64,000 nucleotides of DNA, taken from the NCBI GenBank assembly GCA_030645235.1, contig JAUSMV010000030.1:1232988-1296987 (forward strand), read 5' to 3'. Made by a program: the position numbers and the translations under genes. Source of the DNA: Parvibaculum sp. Lineage in GTDB: Bacteria > Pseudomonadota > Alphaproteobacteria > Parvibaculales > Parvibaculaceae. How positions within the stretch are numbered: position 1 is the stretch's first letter; each line of letters opens with the position of its first letter. The notes under the pieces are model-generated. The model did not search any database. It worked only from the letters and a program-made list of their open reading frames with translations, and had not been told where the DNA came from. Positions 52,604 through 60,702 of the stretch are shown here, piece by piece.

Positions 52604-53383
52604 TCACTTCCCTTTCAGATAAATCTTCGCCGCTTCCGCGCGCGGATCATCCGCCCGTCCCATTGTTGTTGCCGTCTCGATCACAGCCTTCCAGTCCGCC
52701 CTTGCGCCGACCATATCCATCGACGCCGCCCGCGACCGGCCCCGCTCGAGCAGGGCTGAGAGATTATGCGGCGCAATATCCACCGCGCGACTGGCATCGG
52801 CGAGAGCGGATGCCGTATGGCCGAGATTGCGCGAGGCACTCGCCCGCAGCACCAGTGCCTCGACGGAATTGGGCTCTTCCGACAGGACGAGGCTCACATC
52901 CTCGCGCACGCCCGCCCAGTCCGCATCAACCGCGCGGATATTCGCCCGCGCCATCAGATAGCCGATCGTCGGGTTGAGCGCCAAAGCCTGATCAATCGCG
53001 ACACGCGCACGTTTCGTATCGCCCGCGACAAACCATGCATCGGACACTTGCGCAAAGGCCTCCGCCTGATCTGCGCGCGGTGCCTCCGTCATGCCTAGCG
53101 CCACTGTGCTCAGCATGCGCGCGGCTTCCTCGTGCCGCCCCAGCGCATTGAGCGCCAGTGATTGGCAATGAAGCGGGGCCATGTTTTTCGGTCCCGCCGC
53201 CTCGGCCCATTTTTGCGCATAGGCGAGCGCTTCCTCGGGCCTGGCCTCTATGAGGTCAAGACAATGATCATAATCGCCCTGAAAAGCTTCAGGCTTGGCC
53301 GTCGCGGCGGCTTGCGCGCCGTTGAGCGATCCCAGAGCAAGTGCGGCAACAACAACGAGGAAAACATGTGTCTTTATGGTCAT
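52604..53383 (-). CDS. Exported TPR-like protein, unknown role
   Basis: A 259-aa protein with a Sec signal (VFLVVVAALALGSLNGAQAA). The rest is helical with TPR-type repeats: ALALNALGRHEEAARMLSTV, EAFAQVSDAWFVAGDTKRARVAIDQALALNP (two segments of one repeat pair), and SASRNLGHTASALADASRAV DIAP. It likely acts as a periplasmic scaffold. ATG 53383 has GGAG about 10 nt upstream. Its start lies opposite the N-terminal region of a divergent SDR gene. Confidence 0.8.
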   Translation of the reverse strand: MTIKTHVFLVVVAALALGSLNGAQAAATAKPEAFQGDYDHCLDLIEARPEEALAYAQKWAEAAGPKNMAPLHCQSLALNALGRHEEAARMLSTVALGMTEAPRADQAEAFAQVSDAWFVAGDTKRARVAIDQALALNPTIGYLMARANIRAVDADWAGVREDVSLVLSEEPNSVEALVLRASASRNLGHTASALADASRAVDIAPHNLSALLERGRSRAASMDMVGARADWKAVIETATTMGRADDPRAEAAKIYLKGK

Positions 53384-53468
53384 GGCAGTTAAACTCCGTC
53401 ACCATGGGCCCGAAGGCAAGGGCGCAAAGCGCGCGACACTCAAAATTAATTTTGCGACAGGAAAATCC

Positions 53469-54317
53469 GTGGCCTCCAAAAAACTCTTCTGCTTCGGCCT
53501 CGGCTTTTCCGCGCTCGCGCTGGCCCGTCGCCTCACCTCAGAAGGTTATGTGATCGCAGGCACAGCCCGCACAGCGGAAAAAGTCGCCCGCCTCAAAGCG
53601 CAGGACATCGAGGCGCATCTCTTCGGCCCCGACAATGCGCTCGACCCCGCCGCCCTCAAAGGCACAACCCATCTTCTCGCCTCCGTGCCCCCCGACGATC
53701 AGGGCGATCCGGTCGTGGGCGCGCTGGGTCACGAGCTGCGCCGCCTGTCGCTTCACTGGGCGGGCTATCTCTCCACCACCGGCGTCTATGGCGACCGCGG
53801 CGGCGATGAGGTTGATGAGGCATCGCCTTTGACGCCCACCACCACGCGCGGGCAGAGGCGTCTCGCGGCAGAGGAACAATGGCAGGCGCTGAAACTCCCG
53901 CTCCATATTTTCAGATTGGCGGGCATCTATGGTCCGGGCCGCAATCAACTGGAGACGATGCGGGCGGGCACTGCCAAACGCATCGTGAAAGCCGGTCAGG
54001 TTTTTTCCCGCATCCATGTGGACGACATCGCGCAGGTGCTTGCTGCCTCCATCGCCCATCCCAATGTCGGTGCCGCCTATAATGTCTGCGACAACGAGCC
54101 CGCCCCGCCACAGGATGTCGTGGCCTTCGCCGCCAGACTTCTCGGCATGACCCCGCCCCCCGAAATCGCCTTTGAAGACGCCGACCTGTCACCCATGGCC
54201 AAAAGCTTCTATTCCGAAAGCAAACGCGTCTCCAACAAACGCATCCGCGAGGAGCTGGGCGTGACGCTCCTCTATCCGACCTACCGCGAAGGCCTGCGCG
54301 CGTTGTTGGCGCAATGA
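53469..54317 (+). CDS. NAD-dependent epimerase/SDR-family protein (YeeZ-like)
   Basis: An extended-SDR type protein, 282 aa. The N-terminal nucleotide-binding motif is CFGLGFSALALARRLTSEGY, then GTARTAEKVARLKAQDIEAH. WAGYLSTTGVYGDRGGDEVD holds the Ser/Tyr catalytic region, and FRLAGIYGPGRNQLETMRAG the substrate loop. I choose GTG 53469 because AGGA lies 7 nt upstream. An in-frame ATG at 53382 is possible and would overlap the divergent TPR start. Function beyond an NAD(P)-linked sugar or aldehyde role is unknown. Confidence 0.82.
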   Translation: MASKKLFCFGLGFSALALARRLTSEGYVIAGTARTAEKVARLKAQDIEAHLFGPDNALDPAALKGTTHLLASVPPDDQGDPVVGALGHELRRLSLHWAGYLSTTGVYGDRGGDEVDEASPLTPTTTRGQRRLAAEEQWQALKLPLHIFRLAGIYGPGRNQLETMRAGTAKRIVKAGQVFSRIHVDDIAQVLAASIAHPNVGAAYNVCDNEPAPPQDVVAFAARLLGMTPPPEIAFEDADLSPMAKSFYSESKRVSNKRIREELGVTLLYPTYREGLRALLAQ

Positions 54318-54322
54318 AACTT

Positions 54323-54363
54323 CCCCTCCCCCCTTGAGGGGGAGGGCTAGGGAGGGGGGTAAG
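54323..54363. repeat. GC-rich palindromic repeat R1 (REP-like)
   Basis: First of four related copies. It begins CCCCTCCCCCCTTGAGGGGG, a near-perfect hairpin, then continues AGGGCTAGGGAGGGGGGTAAG. It lies 5 bp after the SDR stop. Relative to R2 it is in reverse orientation. Confidence 0.9.
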
Positions 54364-54383
54364 CCCCGCCCAACGACCTCACT

Positions 54384-54725
54384 TCAAGCATCGCCGATCT
54401 CTTCAAGCCGTGCGCAAATGGCCTCAACAACACCCTCGATATTATTGAGTATGTCATTGTTCCAAAATCGCATGACGGTATAGCCGCGCTGCTCCAACCA
54501 CGCGGTGCGCACCGCATCATGCTCCGCCCGCATCTCCGCATGTTGTCCGCCATCGGCCTCAATGATGAGCTTGTGTTCGAGGCAGACAAAATCAACGACA
54601 TATGAACCAATCGGATGCTGTCGGCGAAAGTAAACGCCGGTGGCGTCACGTCGCAGCGCATACCAGAGCTTGCGTTCTGCGTCGGTCAGGCTTCGTCTCA
54701 GCGCCCGCGCCCTTTCGTTTGCCAA
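54384..54725 (-). CDS. DUF559 endonuclease-like protein between inverted repeats
   Basis: A 113-aa DUF559 protein. This family has a restriction-endonuclease/Vsr-like fold. Features: RALRRSLTDAERKLWYALRR, GVYFRRQHPIGSYVVDFVCL with the conserved FRRQ-P-G-YVVDF motif, KLIIEADGGQH (acid residues of the active site) and RTAWLEQRGYTVMRFWNNDI. The start is TTG 54725; a purine-rich GGGAGGGGG from R2 lies just upstream and would act as its ribosome site. R1 and R2 flank it as an inverted pair. The role is unknown; repair or element maintenance are possibilities. Confidence 0.85.
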   Translation of the reverse strand: MANERARALRRSLTDAERKLWYALRRDATGVYFRRQHPIGSYVVDFVCLEHKLIIEADGGQHAEMRAEHDAVRTAWLEQRGYTVMRFWNNDILNNIEGVVEAICARLEEIGDA

Positions 54726-54729
54726 GGGA

Positions 54730-54767
54730 CCCCCCCTCCCTAACCCTCCCCCTCAAGGGGGGAGGGG
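54730..54767. repeat. GC-rich palindromic repeat R2 (REP-like)
   Basis: CCCCCCCTCCCTAACCCTCC followed by CCCTCAAGGGGGGAGGGG. It is nearly the exact reverse complement of R1 and lies immediately upstream of the DUF559 start. Confidence 0.9.
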
Positions 54768-54823
54768 ATTCACTCTGCGCTCATCCTGTTCCCATATTAT
54801 ATTCTGTAAGCAGATGAAATAAA

Positions 54824-54877
54824 CCCCTCCCCCCTTGAGGGGGAGGAGGGAACGCGAAGCGTTCCGGGAGGGGGTAA
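54824..54877. repeat. GC-rich palindromic repeat R3 with inserted hairpin
   Basis: Same orientation as R1. It starts CCCCTCCCCCCTTGAGGGGG but contains an added 17-nt perfect hairpin, GGAACGC-GAA-GCGTTCC, before GGGAGGGGGTAA. Confidence 0.88.
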
Positions 54878-54886
54878 ACCGCGGAC

Positions 54887-56068
54887 TCAGAATTTGACGC
54901 TTACCCCCCTCCCTACCCTCCCCCTCCAGGGGGGAGGGGATAAGATAGCGGCCCACTCTTTCAGAACAGCTTCGTCTTCTTCCGATGCGAGGGCGTCGGC
55001 GCGGCGGGCGCGGGCTTCGGCGGGGGCGAGTTCGTTTAAAGCCCAGACGGCCATGGCGCGGATGATGGGCGAAGCGTCGGATAATTTTTCGATGACATGC
55101 GGCACGGCGCTTGTGTCACCGCTATTGCCGAGCGCGATCAGCACATTGCGGATGAAGCGGGTGCGGGTGATGCGTTTGACGGGTGAGCCGGAAAAGAAGG
55201 CGCGGAATTGAGTGTCGTCGAATTGCACCAGATCGGTGAGCTGCGGTGCGATGAGATCATCGCGCGGGCGTAAGCTGAGTTCACGCGCTGATTGCGCAAA
55301 TTTATTCCACGGGCAGACGGCCAAGCAATCATCGCAGCCATAGATGCGGTTGCCGATGGGCTTTCTGAACTCTGCCGCAATGTGGCCCTTGTTTTCGATC
55401 GTGAGATAGGAAATGCAGCGGCGCGCGTCCAGTTGATAAGGCGCGGGGAAAGCGTTGGTCGGGCAGATGTCGAGGCAGCGTGAGCATTGCCCACAATGAT
55501 CCGTCTCCGGCGCATCGGCTTCCAAATCCAGTGTGGTGAAGATGGAGCCCAGGAACAGCCATGAGCCATAGTCGCGGCTCACAAGATTGGTGTGCTTGCC
55601 CTGCCAGCCGAGACCGGCGGCTTGCGCCAAGGGCTTCTCCATGACGGGGGCTGTATCGACGAAGACTTTGACTTCGGCCTTTGTGGTTTCGGCGAGCCAG
55701 CGGGCAACCTGTTTCAGCCTTGATTTTACGAGGTCGTGATAGTCGCGGTGGCGGGCATAGACGGAGATATTGCCGATGTCTTTATCGCTAAGGCGGGCGA
55801 GCGGATCATCGTCGGGACCATAATTCATGGCGAGCATGATGATGCTCTTCGCCTCAGGCCAGAGCGTTTGGGCGCTGGCGCGGCGGGCTTCTGTCTCGGC
55901 CATCCATTCCATGTCGCCGTGGCGGCCCTGCGCGATGTAAGCGGCGAGACGCGCGGCGGCGTCCGGCGTCGCGTCAGGTCTGGTGATGGCAACGAGATCG
56001 AAACCGGCCTGACGGGCACGGGAAAAAATCTGCTCCTTGAGCGGATGATCAGAAATCGAGATTGGCAT
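54887..56068 (-). CDS. queG: Epoxyqueuosine reductase
   Basis: Cobalamin- and Fe-S-dependent enzyme for the last step of queuosine tRNA modification. From [13 protein letters not shown] (ATG 56068) it is 393 aa. It has the N-terminal region [20 protein letters not shown], then [20 protein letters not shown]. Two [4Fe-4S] motifs follow: [16 protein letters not shown] and [14 protein letters not shown]-terminal HEAT-like helices come next. The final 17 residues ([17 protein letters not shown]) are encoded by repeat R4 and look unlike the enzyme. The start overlaps the GST gene by 20 bp. Confidence 0.93.
   Translation of the reverse strand: MPISISDHPLKEQIFSRARQAGFDLVAITRPDATPDAAARLAAYIAQGRHGDMEWMAETEARRASAQTLWPEAKSIIMLAMNYGPDDDPLARLSDKDIGNISVYARHRDYHDLVKSRLKQVARWLAETTKAEVKVFVDTAPVMEKPLAQAAGLGWQGKHTNLVSRDYGSWLFLGSIFTTLDLEADAPETDHCGQCSRCLDICPTNAFPAPYQLDARRCISYLTIENKGHIAAEFRKPIGNRIYGCDDCLAVCPWNKFAQSARELSLRPRDDLIAPQLTDLVQFDDTQFRAFFSGSPVKRITRTRFIRNVLIALGNSGDTSAVPHVIEKLSDASPIIRAMAVWALNELAPAEARARRADALASEEDEAVLKEWAAILSPPPWRGRVGRGVSVKF
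54901..54939. repeat. GC-rich palindromic repeat R4, encodes the queG C-terminus
   Basis: Same orientation as R2 (TTACCCCCCTCCCTACCCTC, then CCCCTCCAGGGGGGAGGGG). It is paired inversely with R3, 23 bp away. Read on the minus strand it encodes the last residues of QueG. Confidence 0.88.
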
Positions 56069-56732
56069 AGAGCTTCGGCGGCGGCATGCCGGGCACGTGA
56101 TCGGCGAGGACGGGGCGGAAGCCCGGACGCGACTTGATGCGCACATACCAGTCTTTGGCCAGCGGATACTGGGACCAGGGCACATCGCCGATATAGTCGA
56201 GGCAGGACAGATGCGCGGCGGCGGTGAGATCAGCGAGCGTCAGTTCATCACCGGCAAGCCAGCGGCGCTCTTCCATGAGATAGGAAATATAATCGAGGTG
56301 GTAGCGCAGATTGTGAAGGGCTGCGCGCACCACACCCATTTCGGGGGCGCCGCCGCCATCGGCGGCGGAGAGAAAACGACGCGCGACTTTTTCAAAAATC
56401 AGACCGTCTGACACTTCGGCGGCGAATTTGCGGTCAAACCAATCGATGAGGCGGCGGACCTCGGCGCGGTCTGTGGGCGTTGCGGGCAGGAGCGCGAGGC
56501 AATCGGGCCGCGTTTCTTCGAGGTAATCGCAAATGGCGTTGGAGCCGCAGATGATCTCGCCGTCTTCATCGACAAAGACAGGAACTTCGCCGGCGGGATT
56601 GAGACCTAAAAATGCGTCGCGGCGTTCCCAGTCGCGCTCCTCGATCAGTTCGAAGTCCACGTTTTTTTCAGCGAGCACGAGGCGCACCTTGCGCGAGGCG
56701 GGCGAAATGGGCAGGTGATACAATTGGCGCAT
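56049..56732 (-). CDS. Glutathione S-transferase family protein
   Basis: A 227-aa GST with an N-terminal domain [20 protein letters not shown], cis-Pro motif [20 protein letters not shown] and C-terminal [20 protein letters not shown]. The SPASRK start gives a Ser as likely glutathione-activating residue. It overlaps queG by 20 bp and is cotranscribed with it. The GST-queG pairing appears in other Rhizobiales as I recall, without a known reason. Confidence 0.88.
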   Translation of the reverse strand: MRQLYHLPISPASRKVRLVLAEKNVDFELIEERDWERRDAFLGLNPAGEVPVFVDEDGEIICGSNAICDYLEETRPDCLALLPATPTDRAEVRRLIDWFDRKFAAEVSDGLIFEKVARRFLSAADGGGAPEMGVVRAALHNLRYHLDYISYLMEERRWLAGDELTLADLTAAAHLSCLDYIGDVPWSQYPLAKDWYVRIKSRPGFRPVLADHVPGMPPPKLYANLDF

Positions 56733-56741
56733 GAGGACAGT

Positions 56742-57173
56742 CTAAAATGATTTGTTGGTTTTTGACAGGTGGCGCTCGGGCGTTCGCGGCGCGCTCAGCT
56801 CGTCAATGATCGGGCAGTCGGGGCGGTTGTCGCCATGGCAGCGGCGCGCCAGCGTTGCAAGCGTTTTGCGCATGGCGGCAAGCTCTTCGATGCGGGCGTC
56901 GATTTCGGCGATATGGCTGTTCGCCACGCGCTTGACGTCGGAACTGGCGCGGCCCTTGTCGCGGTAAAGCGCCAGCAGCGCACGGCATTGTTCGACCGTG
57001 AAGCCGAGATTGCGGGCGGAGGCAACGAAGCGCAGGGTGTGAACCGCTTCGTCCGTGTACGCACGATAGCCATTGCTCCCGCGTGCCGGTGCGGCGATGA
57101 GGTCGATTTCCTCATAATAGCGGATGGTCTTTGCAGGGACACCGGAGCGCGTTGCCACTTCACCGATATTCAT
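56742..57173 (-). CDS. cueR: MerR-family copper-responsive regulator (CueR/HmrR type)
   Basis: A 143-aa MerR activator. The winged-helix MNIGEVATRSGVPAKTIRYY begins the protein, with the long dimer helix after it. C112 and C120 in RRCHGDNRPDCPII match the two Cu(I) ligands of CueR in number and spacing. There is no copper ATPase or chaperone gene nearby, so its regulon lies elsewhere. It is upstream of GST-queG by 9 bp and after the NDUFA9-like gene by 9 bp, so these genes could be one transcript. Confidence 0.88.
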   Translation of the reverse strand: MNIGEVATRSGVPAKTIRYYEEIDLIAAPARGSNGYRAYTDEAVHTLRFVASARNLGFTVEQCRALLALYRDKGRASSDVKRVANSHIAEIDARIEELAAMRKTLATLARRCHGDNRPDCPIIDELSAPRTPERHLSKTNKSF

Positions 57174-57182
57174 GGTGTCCTC

Positions 57183-58178
57183 TTAATCCTGAGCGAGGGG
57201 TTCGGCGGCGGGCTCAAACTGACCGCGCTTGCGAAAGCGCGTGAGGTAGGACGGCAGGATCGCTTCGGGCGCGGTGGCGGTGATGCCAAGACCTTTGAGC
57301 GTGCGGCCCTCGGCGATGGCGGCGTCGCTCACCACGGAGTCCTGTCCGAGCGAGCGGACCTGATCGACGGTGAGGAGCGGGCTTGGCAGGAGTTGCAGGA
57401 CATAGGCCTGCGCTTTGGCGAGGAAGGTCGGCAGCGGCAGCAGGAGGCGCTTGCGACGGATGAGCTTCAGCGTGAGTTCCATGATCTGGCGGACGGTGAG
57501 GATTTCGGGGCCGCCGAGTTCAAAGACCTTGCCGTTGCAGGCGGTGGTCTCGACGGCGCGGGTGATGGCTTCGGCGACGTCTTTGACCCAGACGGGCTGC
57601 ATGCGGGTGGCGCCTTCGATGACGGGGAGCACGGGCAGGAGGCGGGCGAGCGCGGCGAAGCGGTTGAAGAGCTGATCATCGGCGCCGAAAATCACCGAGG
57701 GGCGCAGGATGGCGGCATCGGGGTAATGGTTGAGAACGGCGGCCTCGCCATCGGCTTTGCTGCGGCCATAGGCAGACGCGTCGGACGAGATCGAGGACAT
57801 CTGAACAAAGACGGGGACGCCGGCGGCTTTGGCAAGGCGGGCGACGCGTTCGGCGCCTTCGACCTGCACGGCGTTAAAGCTCTGTTTGCCGCCTTCATAA
57901 AGGATGCCGACAAGGTTGATGACGGCGCTGGCACCGGCCACGGCGCGGGCGACAGAGGCCTCATCGCGGATATTGGCCTGAACCGGCTCGATCTGGCCGA
58001 CATTGCCCGAGGTTTTGAGGAAAAGCGCCTCATTGGGGCGGCGGACCGCGACGCGGATGCGGTAGCCGCGACGACCGAGGGCCTGGACGACATGGCGACC
58101 GACAAAGCCCGACCCGCCGAATATGGTGATCAGGGCCCCTGCGGGCAGGTCTGCCCGTGATCGCTTATTGTCTGTCAT
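57183..58178 (-). CDS. NDUFA9-like NAD(P)-binding protein (complex I accessory type)
   Basis: A 331-aa atypical SDR. LITIFGGSGFVGRHVVQALG is the Rossmann motif. INLVGILYEGGKQSFNAVQV and HYPDAAILRPSVIFGADDQL match the complex I NDUFA9 subgroup found in alphaproteobacteria and mitochondria. ATG 58178 is chosen; the longer frame to 58262 has no support. It is likely membrane-associated with NADH dehydrogenase, by analogy. Confidence 0.87.
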   Translation of the reverse strand: MTDNKRSRADLPAGALITIFGGSGFVGRHVVQALGRRGYRIRVAVRRPNEALFLKTSGNVGQIEPVQANIRDEASVARAVAGASAVINLVGILYEGGKQSFNAVQVEGAERVARLAKAAGVPVFVQMSSISSDASAYGRSKADGEAAVLNHYPDAAILRPSVIFGADDQLFNRFAALARLLPVLPVIEGATRMQPVWVKDVAEAITRAVETTACNGKVFELGGPEILTVRQIMELTLKLIRRKRLLLPLPTFLAKAQAYVLQLLPSPLLTVDQVRSLGQDSVVSDAAIAEGRTLKGLGITATAPEAILPSYLTRFRKRGQFEPAAEPLAQD

Positions 58179-58248
58179 TTTCTTACCCCTTATCCGACGT
58201 CTCGCACTGTCTTTAGATAGACCAATGCAGCCATTTCTCAAAGGTTCA

Positions 58249-58277
58249 TTGACAAGTTTCAAGGCGCAATTTAAGTC
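58249..58277 (+). promoter_or_regulatory. Probable tRNA-Leu promoter
   Basis: TTGACA (58249-58254) and TAAGTC (58272-58277) with a 17-nt spacer, 15 nt ahead of the tRNA. Confidence 0.55.
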
Positions 58278-58292
58278 TCGCCTCCGATAGAT

Positions 58293-58379
58293 GCCCAGAT
58301 GGCGGAATTGGTAGACGCACCAGCTTCAGGTGCTGGCGCTCGCAAGGGCGTGGAAGTTCGAGTCTTCTTCTGGGCACCA
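58293..58379 (+). tRNA. tRNA-Leu (CAG)
   Basis: Class II tRNA. The acceptor GCCCAGA pairs with TCTGGGC, followed by ACCA. D-arm GCGGAATTGGTAGACGC. The anticodon stem CCAGC-TTCAGGT-GCTGG gives CAG. The variable arm is CGCTCGCAAGGGCG, and the T-arm is GGAAGTTCGAGTCTTCT. The 87-nt length with a variable arm fits tRNA-Leu. Confidence 0.97.
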
Positions 58380-58495
58380 TATATCCCGAACAAACGGGCA
58401 TGACCTTGGCTACCAAACCGGACACAATGTGCGGGCAAGGGTTGTGTTTTTCGGGCAGTGTTTGATGCCCTCCCCCCTGAGAGACCAGAGGACAA

Positions 58496-59107
58496 ATGGC
58501 GATCACACTGCATAAAGGCGACCTTCCGGCAGGACTTTCATTCGGCGCGAGTGTCGCGGTTGATACCGAGACCATGGGTCTTAATCCCGCGCGTGACCCT
58601 TTGTGCCTCGTGCAATTGTCGGCGGGCGACGGGAACGCTCATCTCGTGCAACTGGACCGCAATTCCTATAATGCACCGAACCTCAAAGCGCTGATGGCTG
58701 ACAAAGCCGTGCTCAAGATTTTCCACTTCGCACGTTTTGATGTCGCCATGATGAAGCGTTATCTCGGAACGGTCACAACGCCCGTCTATTGCACCAAAAT
58801 CGCCTCAAAGCTGGTACGCACTTATACCGACCGCCACGGGCTAAAAGACCTTGCGCGTGAGACGGTGAATGTCGATATGTCTAAAGCACAGCAAAGCTCG
58901 GACTGGGGTGCGCAAACGCTCACCGAAGCCCAGCTTGCCTATGCGGCGTCGGATGTGCTGCACTTGCATGCGATCAAAGCCGTGCTTGACGGGATGCTCG
59001 CGCGCGAGGGGCGCACGGAGCTTGCCAAGGCGTGCTTCGGCTTCCTGCCGGTGCGCGCCGAGCTTGATCTTCTGGGCTGGCCCGAAGAAGATATTTTCGC
59101 ACACTGA
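58496..59107 (+). CDS. rnd: Ribonuclease D (short, exonuclease domain only)
   Basis: A 203-aa 3'-5' exoribonuclease of the DEDDy class. Motif I: VAVDTETMGLNPARDPLCLV (D and E). Motif II: KIFHFARFDVAMMKRYLG. Motif III: YAASDVLHLHAI with the Tyr and Asp. There is no HRDC domain, so it is half the E. coli size, as in other alphaproteobacteria. It may trim tRNA 3' ends and lies next to tRNA-Leu. It precedes lptC. Confidence 0.9.
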   Translation: MAITLHKGDLPAGLSFGASVAVDTETMGLNPARDPLCLVQLSAGDGNAHLVQLDRNSYNAPNLKALMADKAVLKIFHFARFDVAMMKRYLGTVTTPVYCTKIASKLVRTYTDRHGLKDLARETVNVDMSKAQQSSDWGAQTLTEAQLAYAASDVLHLHAIKAVLDGMLAREGRTELAKACFGFLPVRAELDLLGWPEEDIFAH

Positions 59108-59277
59108 AATCAATTAAATATCTGATTTCCTTATATCTTTGTCACCTTTGGCAAGTTGCTATCGTTGACGATGGACGGGGCTTGGGCGCATAATTGACGC
59201 CCATACTGCAAGCGATCTCCTGCTTTCGTTTTGTATCTTTCGTTCAGTTTCTTTGTTCCGTAGGCAAATTAAAATCA

Positions 59278-59988
59278 ATGACCGGACCGAAGGACCTTAC
59301 TCACCCCGCCAGCCATTCCCCCTCCGACCATCACATTGCGATGGCTGAAGGTCTTTATGCAGGCCATGACACATCGGCCACTCCCGCAGGCGCATCGGCG
59401 CGCATCGGCCGCCACAGTCATTTTGTCAGTGCGATGAAAGTGGCGCTGCCGCTGACCGCGATCGCGCTCTTTGTGACGGTGCTTTTTTATTCCGGTCTCT
59501 TTGCGGAGCGCGACAGGCTCGATATTACGTTTAAGGAAATTTCCAGCCTCAACAGCGATCTGCGCATGGTCTCCCCGCGCATCACGGGTCTTGACCGCTC
59601 GGGCGAGCCTTATCTGCTGACCGCCGACACAGCGACACAGGGCAAGGATAAGCCCACCCAGATCACACTCGACAATGTGGAAGCCGATCTCAAACTGTCG
59701 GACGATGATAGTTGGGTGTCGCTGAAATCAACGTCGGGATTGCTCGACACCGAGACCGAGCAGCTGACACTCAACCAGACCATCGATGTCTATATGTCAA
59801 CGGGCTATGAGTTTCACGGCACGCAAGGGTCCATTGATTTCCGCCAGGGCACATTCACCAGCACCAGCGCCGTTGAAGGCCACGGGCCCGCAGGCACGCT
59901 CAGGGCCGACAGTATGGTCGCCGACAATGAGGCGCAGAAGCTCACCTTTAAGGGGCGCGTCAAAATGAAATTTTACGGTAAAGAATAG
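59278..59988 (+). CDS. lptC: LPS export ABC transporter periplasmic protein LptC
   Basis: LptC ties the inner-membrane LptBFG motor to the LptA bridge. From ATG 59278 it is 236 aa. One anchor helix (KVALPLTAIALFVTVLFYSG) is followed by a beta-jellyroll periplasmic part: LRMVSPRITGLDRSGEPYLL, LNQTIDVYMSTGYEFHGTQG, AQKLTFKGRVKMKFY. An earlier in-frame start to 59194 is not supported. lptA starts 2 bp after its stop. Confidence 0.9.
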   Translation: MTGPKDLTHPASHSPSDHHIAMAEGLYAGHDTSATPAGASARIGRHSHFVSAMKVALPLTAIALFVTVLFYSGLFAERDRLDITFKEISSLNSDLRMVSPRITGLDRSGEPYLLTADTATQGKDKPTQITLDNVEADLKLSDDDSWVSLKSTSGLLDTETEQLTLNQTIDVYMSTGYEFHGTQGSIDFRQGTFTSTSAVEGHGPAGTLRADSMVADNEAQKLTFKGRVKMKFYGKE

Positions 59989-59990
59989 TC

Positions 59991-60623
59991 ATGAACGACA
60001 CAGTAAGTTGGGGACTTATGGATCATCAGAACGGGGCTGAGATGAGCGGATTTATGACGGGCGGGCGTTTCATCCTTGCTCTGGGCCTGCTGGTGGCGGG
60101 GCTGACGCTGGGAATAACAGGCGCAACTCATGCGGCAGAAAATGCGAAGCCGATGGAGGGCTTTGCCACCGATCCCAATGAACCCATCGAAATCGAAGCC
60201 GATACGCTCGAAGTCGAAGACAAAAGCTCTCAGGCGACCTTTATCGGCAATGTCGTGGCGATCCAGGGCGAAACGCGGCTTCGCGCCGACCGTCTGAAAG
60301 CCACTTATGCGGCGGGTCCCGATGGCGGCAAAACGCAGATCCGCACGATTGTGGCCACCGGCCGCGTACATGTGCTCTCCAAAGACGACCAATCGGCTGA
60401 CGGTGACTGGGCGCGCTACAATGTGGCGACCCGCGAAATCGTGATGGGCGATCAGGTCGTGCTGCGCCAGGGCAAGAACGTTATTCGCGGCACGCAACTC
60501 TTTATTGACCTTAACAGCGGCCTCAGCCGTGTGACCGGCGGGACCAGCGCTACGATCCCCTCCGAGAGCGGAAACGGGCGCGTCAAGGCCCTTTTTCAGC
60601 CCTCAAGTGACGCAAATAAATGA
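59991..60623 (+). CDS. lptA: LPS transport periplasmic protein LptA
   Basis: A 210-aa OstA-fold protein that carries LPS across the periplasm. After the hydrophobic signal (FILALGLLVAGLTLGITGAT) come EPIEIEADTLEVEDKSSQAT and FIGNVVAIQGETRLRADRLK, the typical LptA strands. ATG 59991 is used; an in-frame ATG at 60042 would give a shorter signal peptide. It precedes lptB by 79 bp, in which a hairpin lies. Confidence 0.9.
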   Translation: MNDTVSWGLMDHQNGAEMSGFMTGGRFILALGLLVAGLTLGITGATHAAENAKPMEGFATDPNEPIEIEADTLEVEDKSSQATFIGNVVAIQGETRLRADRLKATYAAGPDGGKTQIRTIVATGRVHVLSKDDQSADGDWARYNVATREIVMGDQVVLRQGKNVIRGTQLFIDLNSGLSRVTGGTSATIPSESGNGRVKALFQPSSDANK

Positions 60624-60652
60624 AATGAGCTTGGTTAACGCCGTCATTTCAT
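60620..60652 (+). repeat. Perfect inverted repeat after lptA
   Basis: ATGAAATGA (60620-60628) and TCATTTCAT (60644-60652) form a 9-bp stem with a 15-nt loop. It overlaps the lptA stop. A short TTTT follows a few bases later, so weak attenuation before lptB is possible. Confidence 0.55.
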
Positions 60653-60702
60653 ACAATTTTAATGCCAACTGCCGTTCTATAGGCACTGGACTGAGGGGAT
60701 AA

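Noticed and set aside
56769..58160. 463-aa plus-strand ORF
   Set aside because: Antisense to cueR and the NDUFA9-like gene. It is long only because high G+C removes stops; composition is Gly/Asp/Ala-rich and looks like a shadow.
59150..59165. Possible sigma-54 promoter (TTGGCAAGTTGCT) upstream of lptC
   Set aside because: The spacing between GG and GC elements is too short for a -24/-12 promoter.
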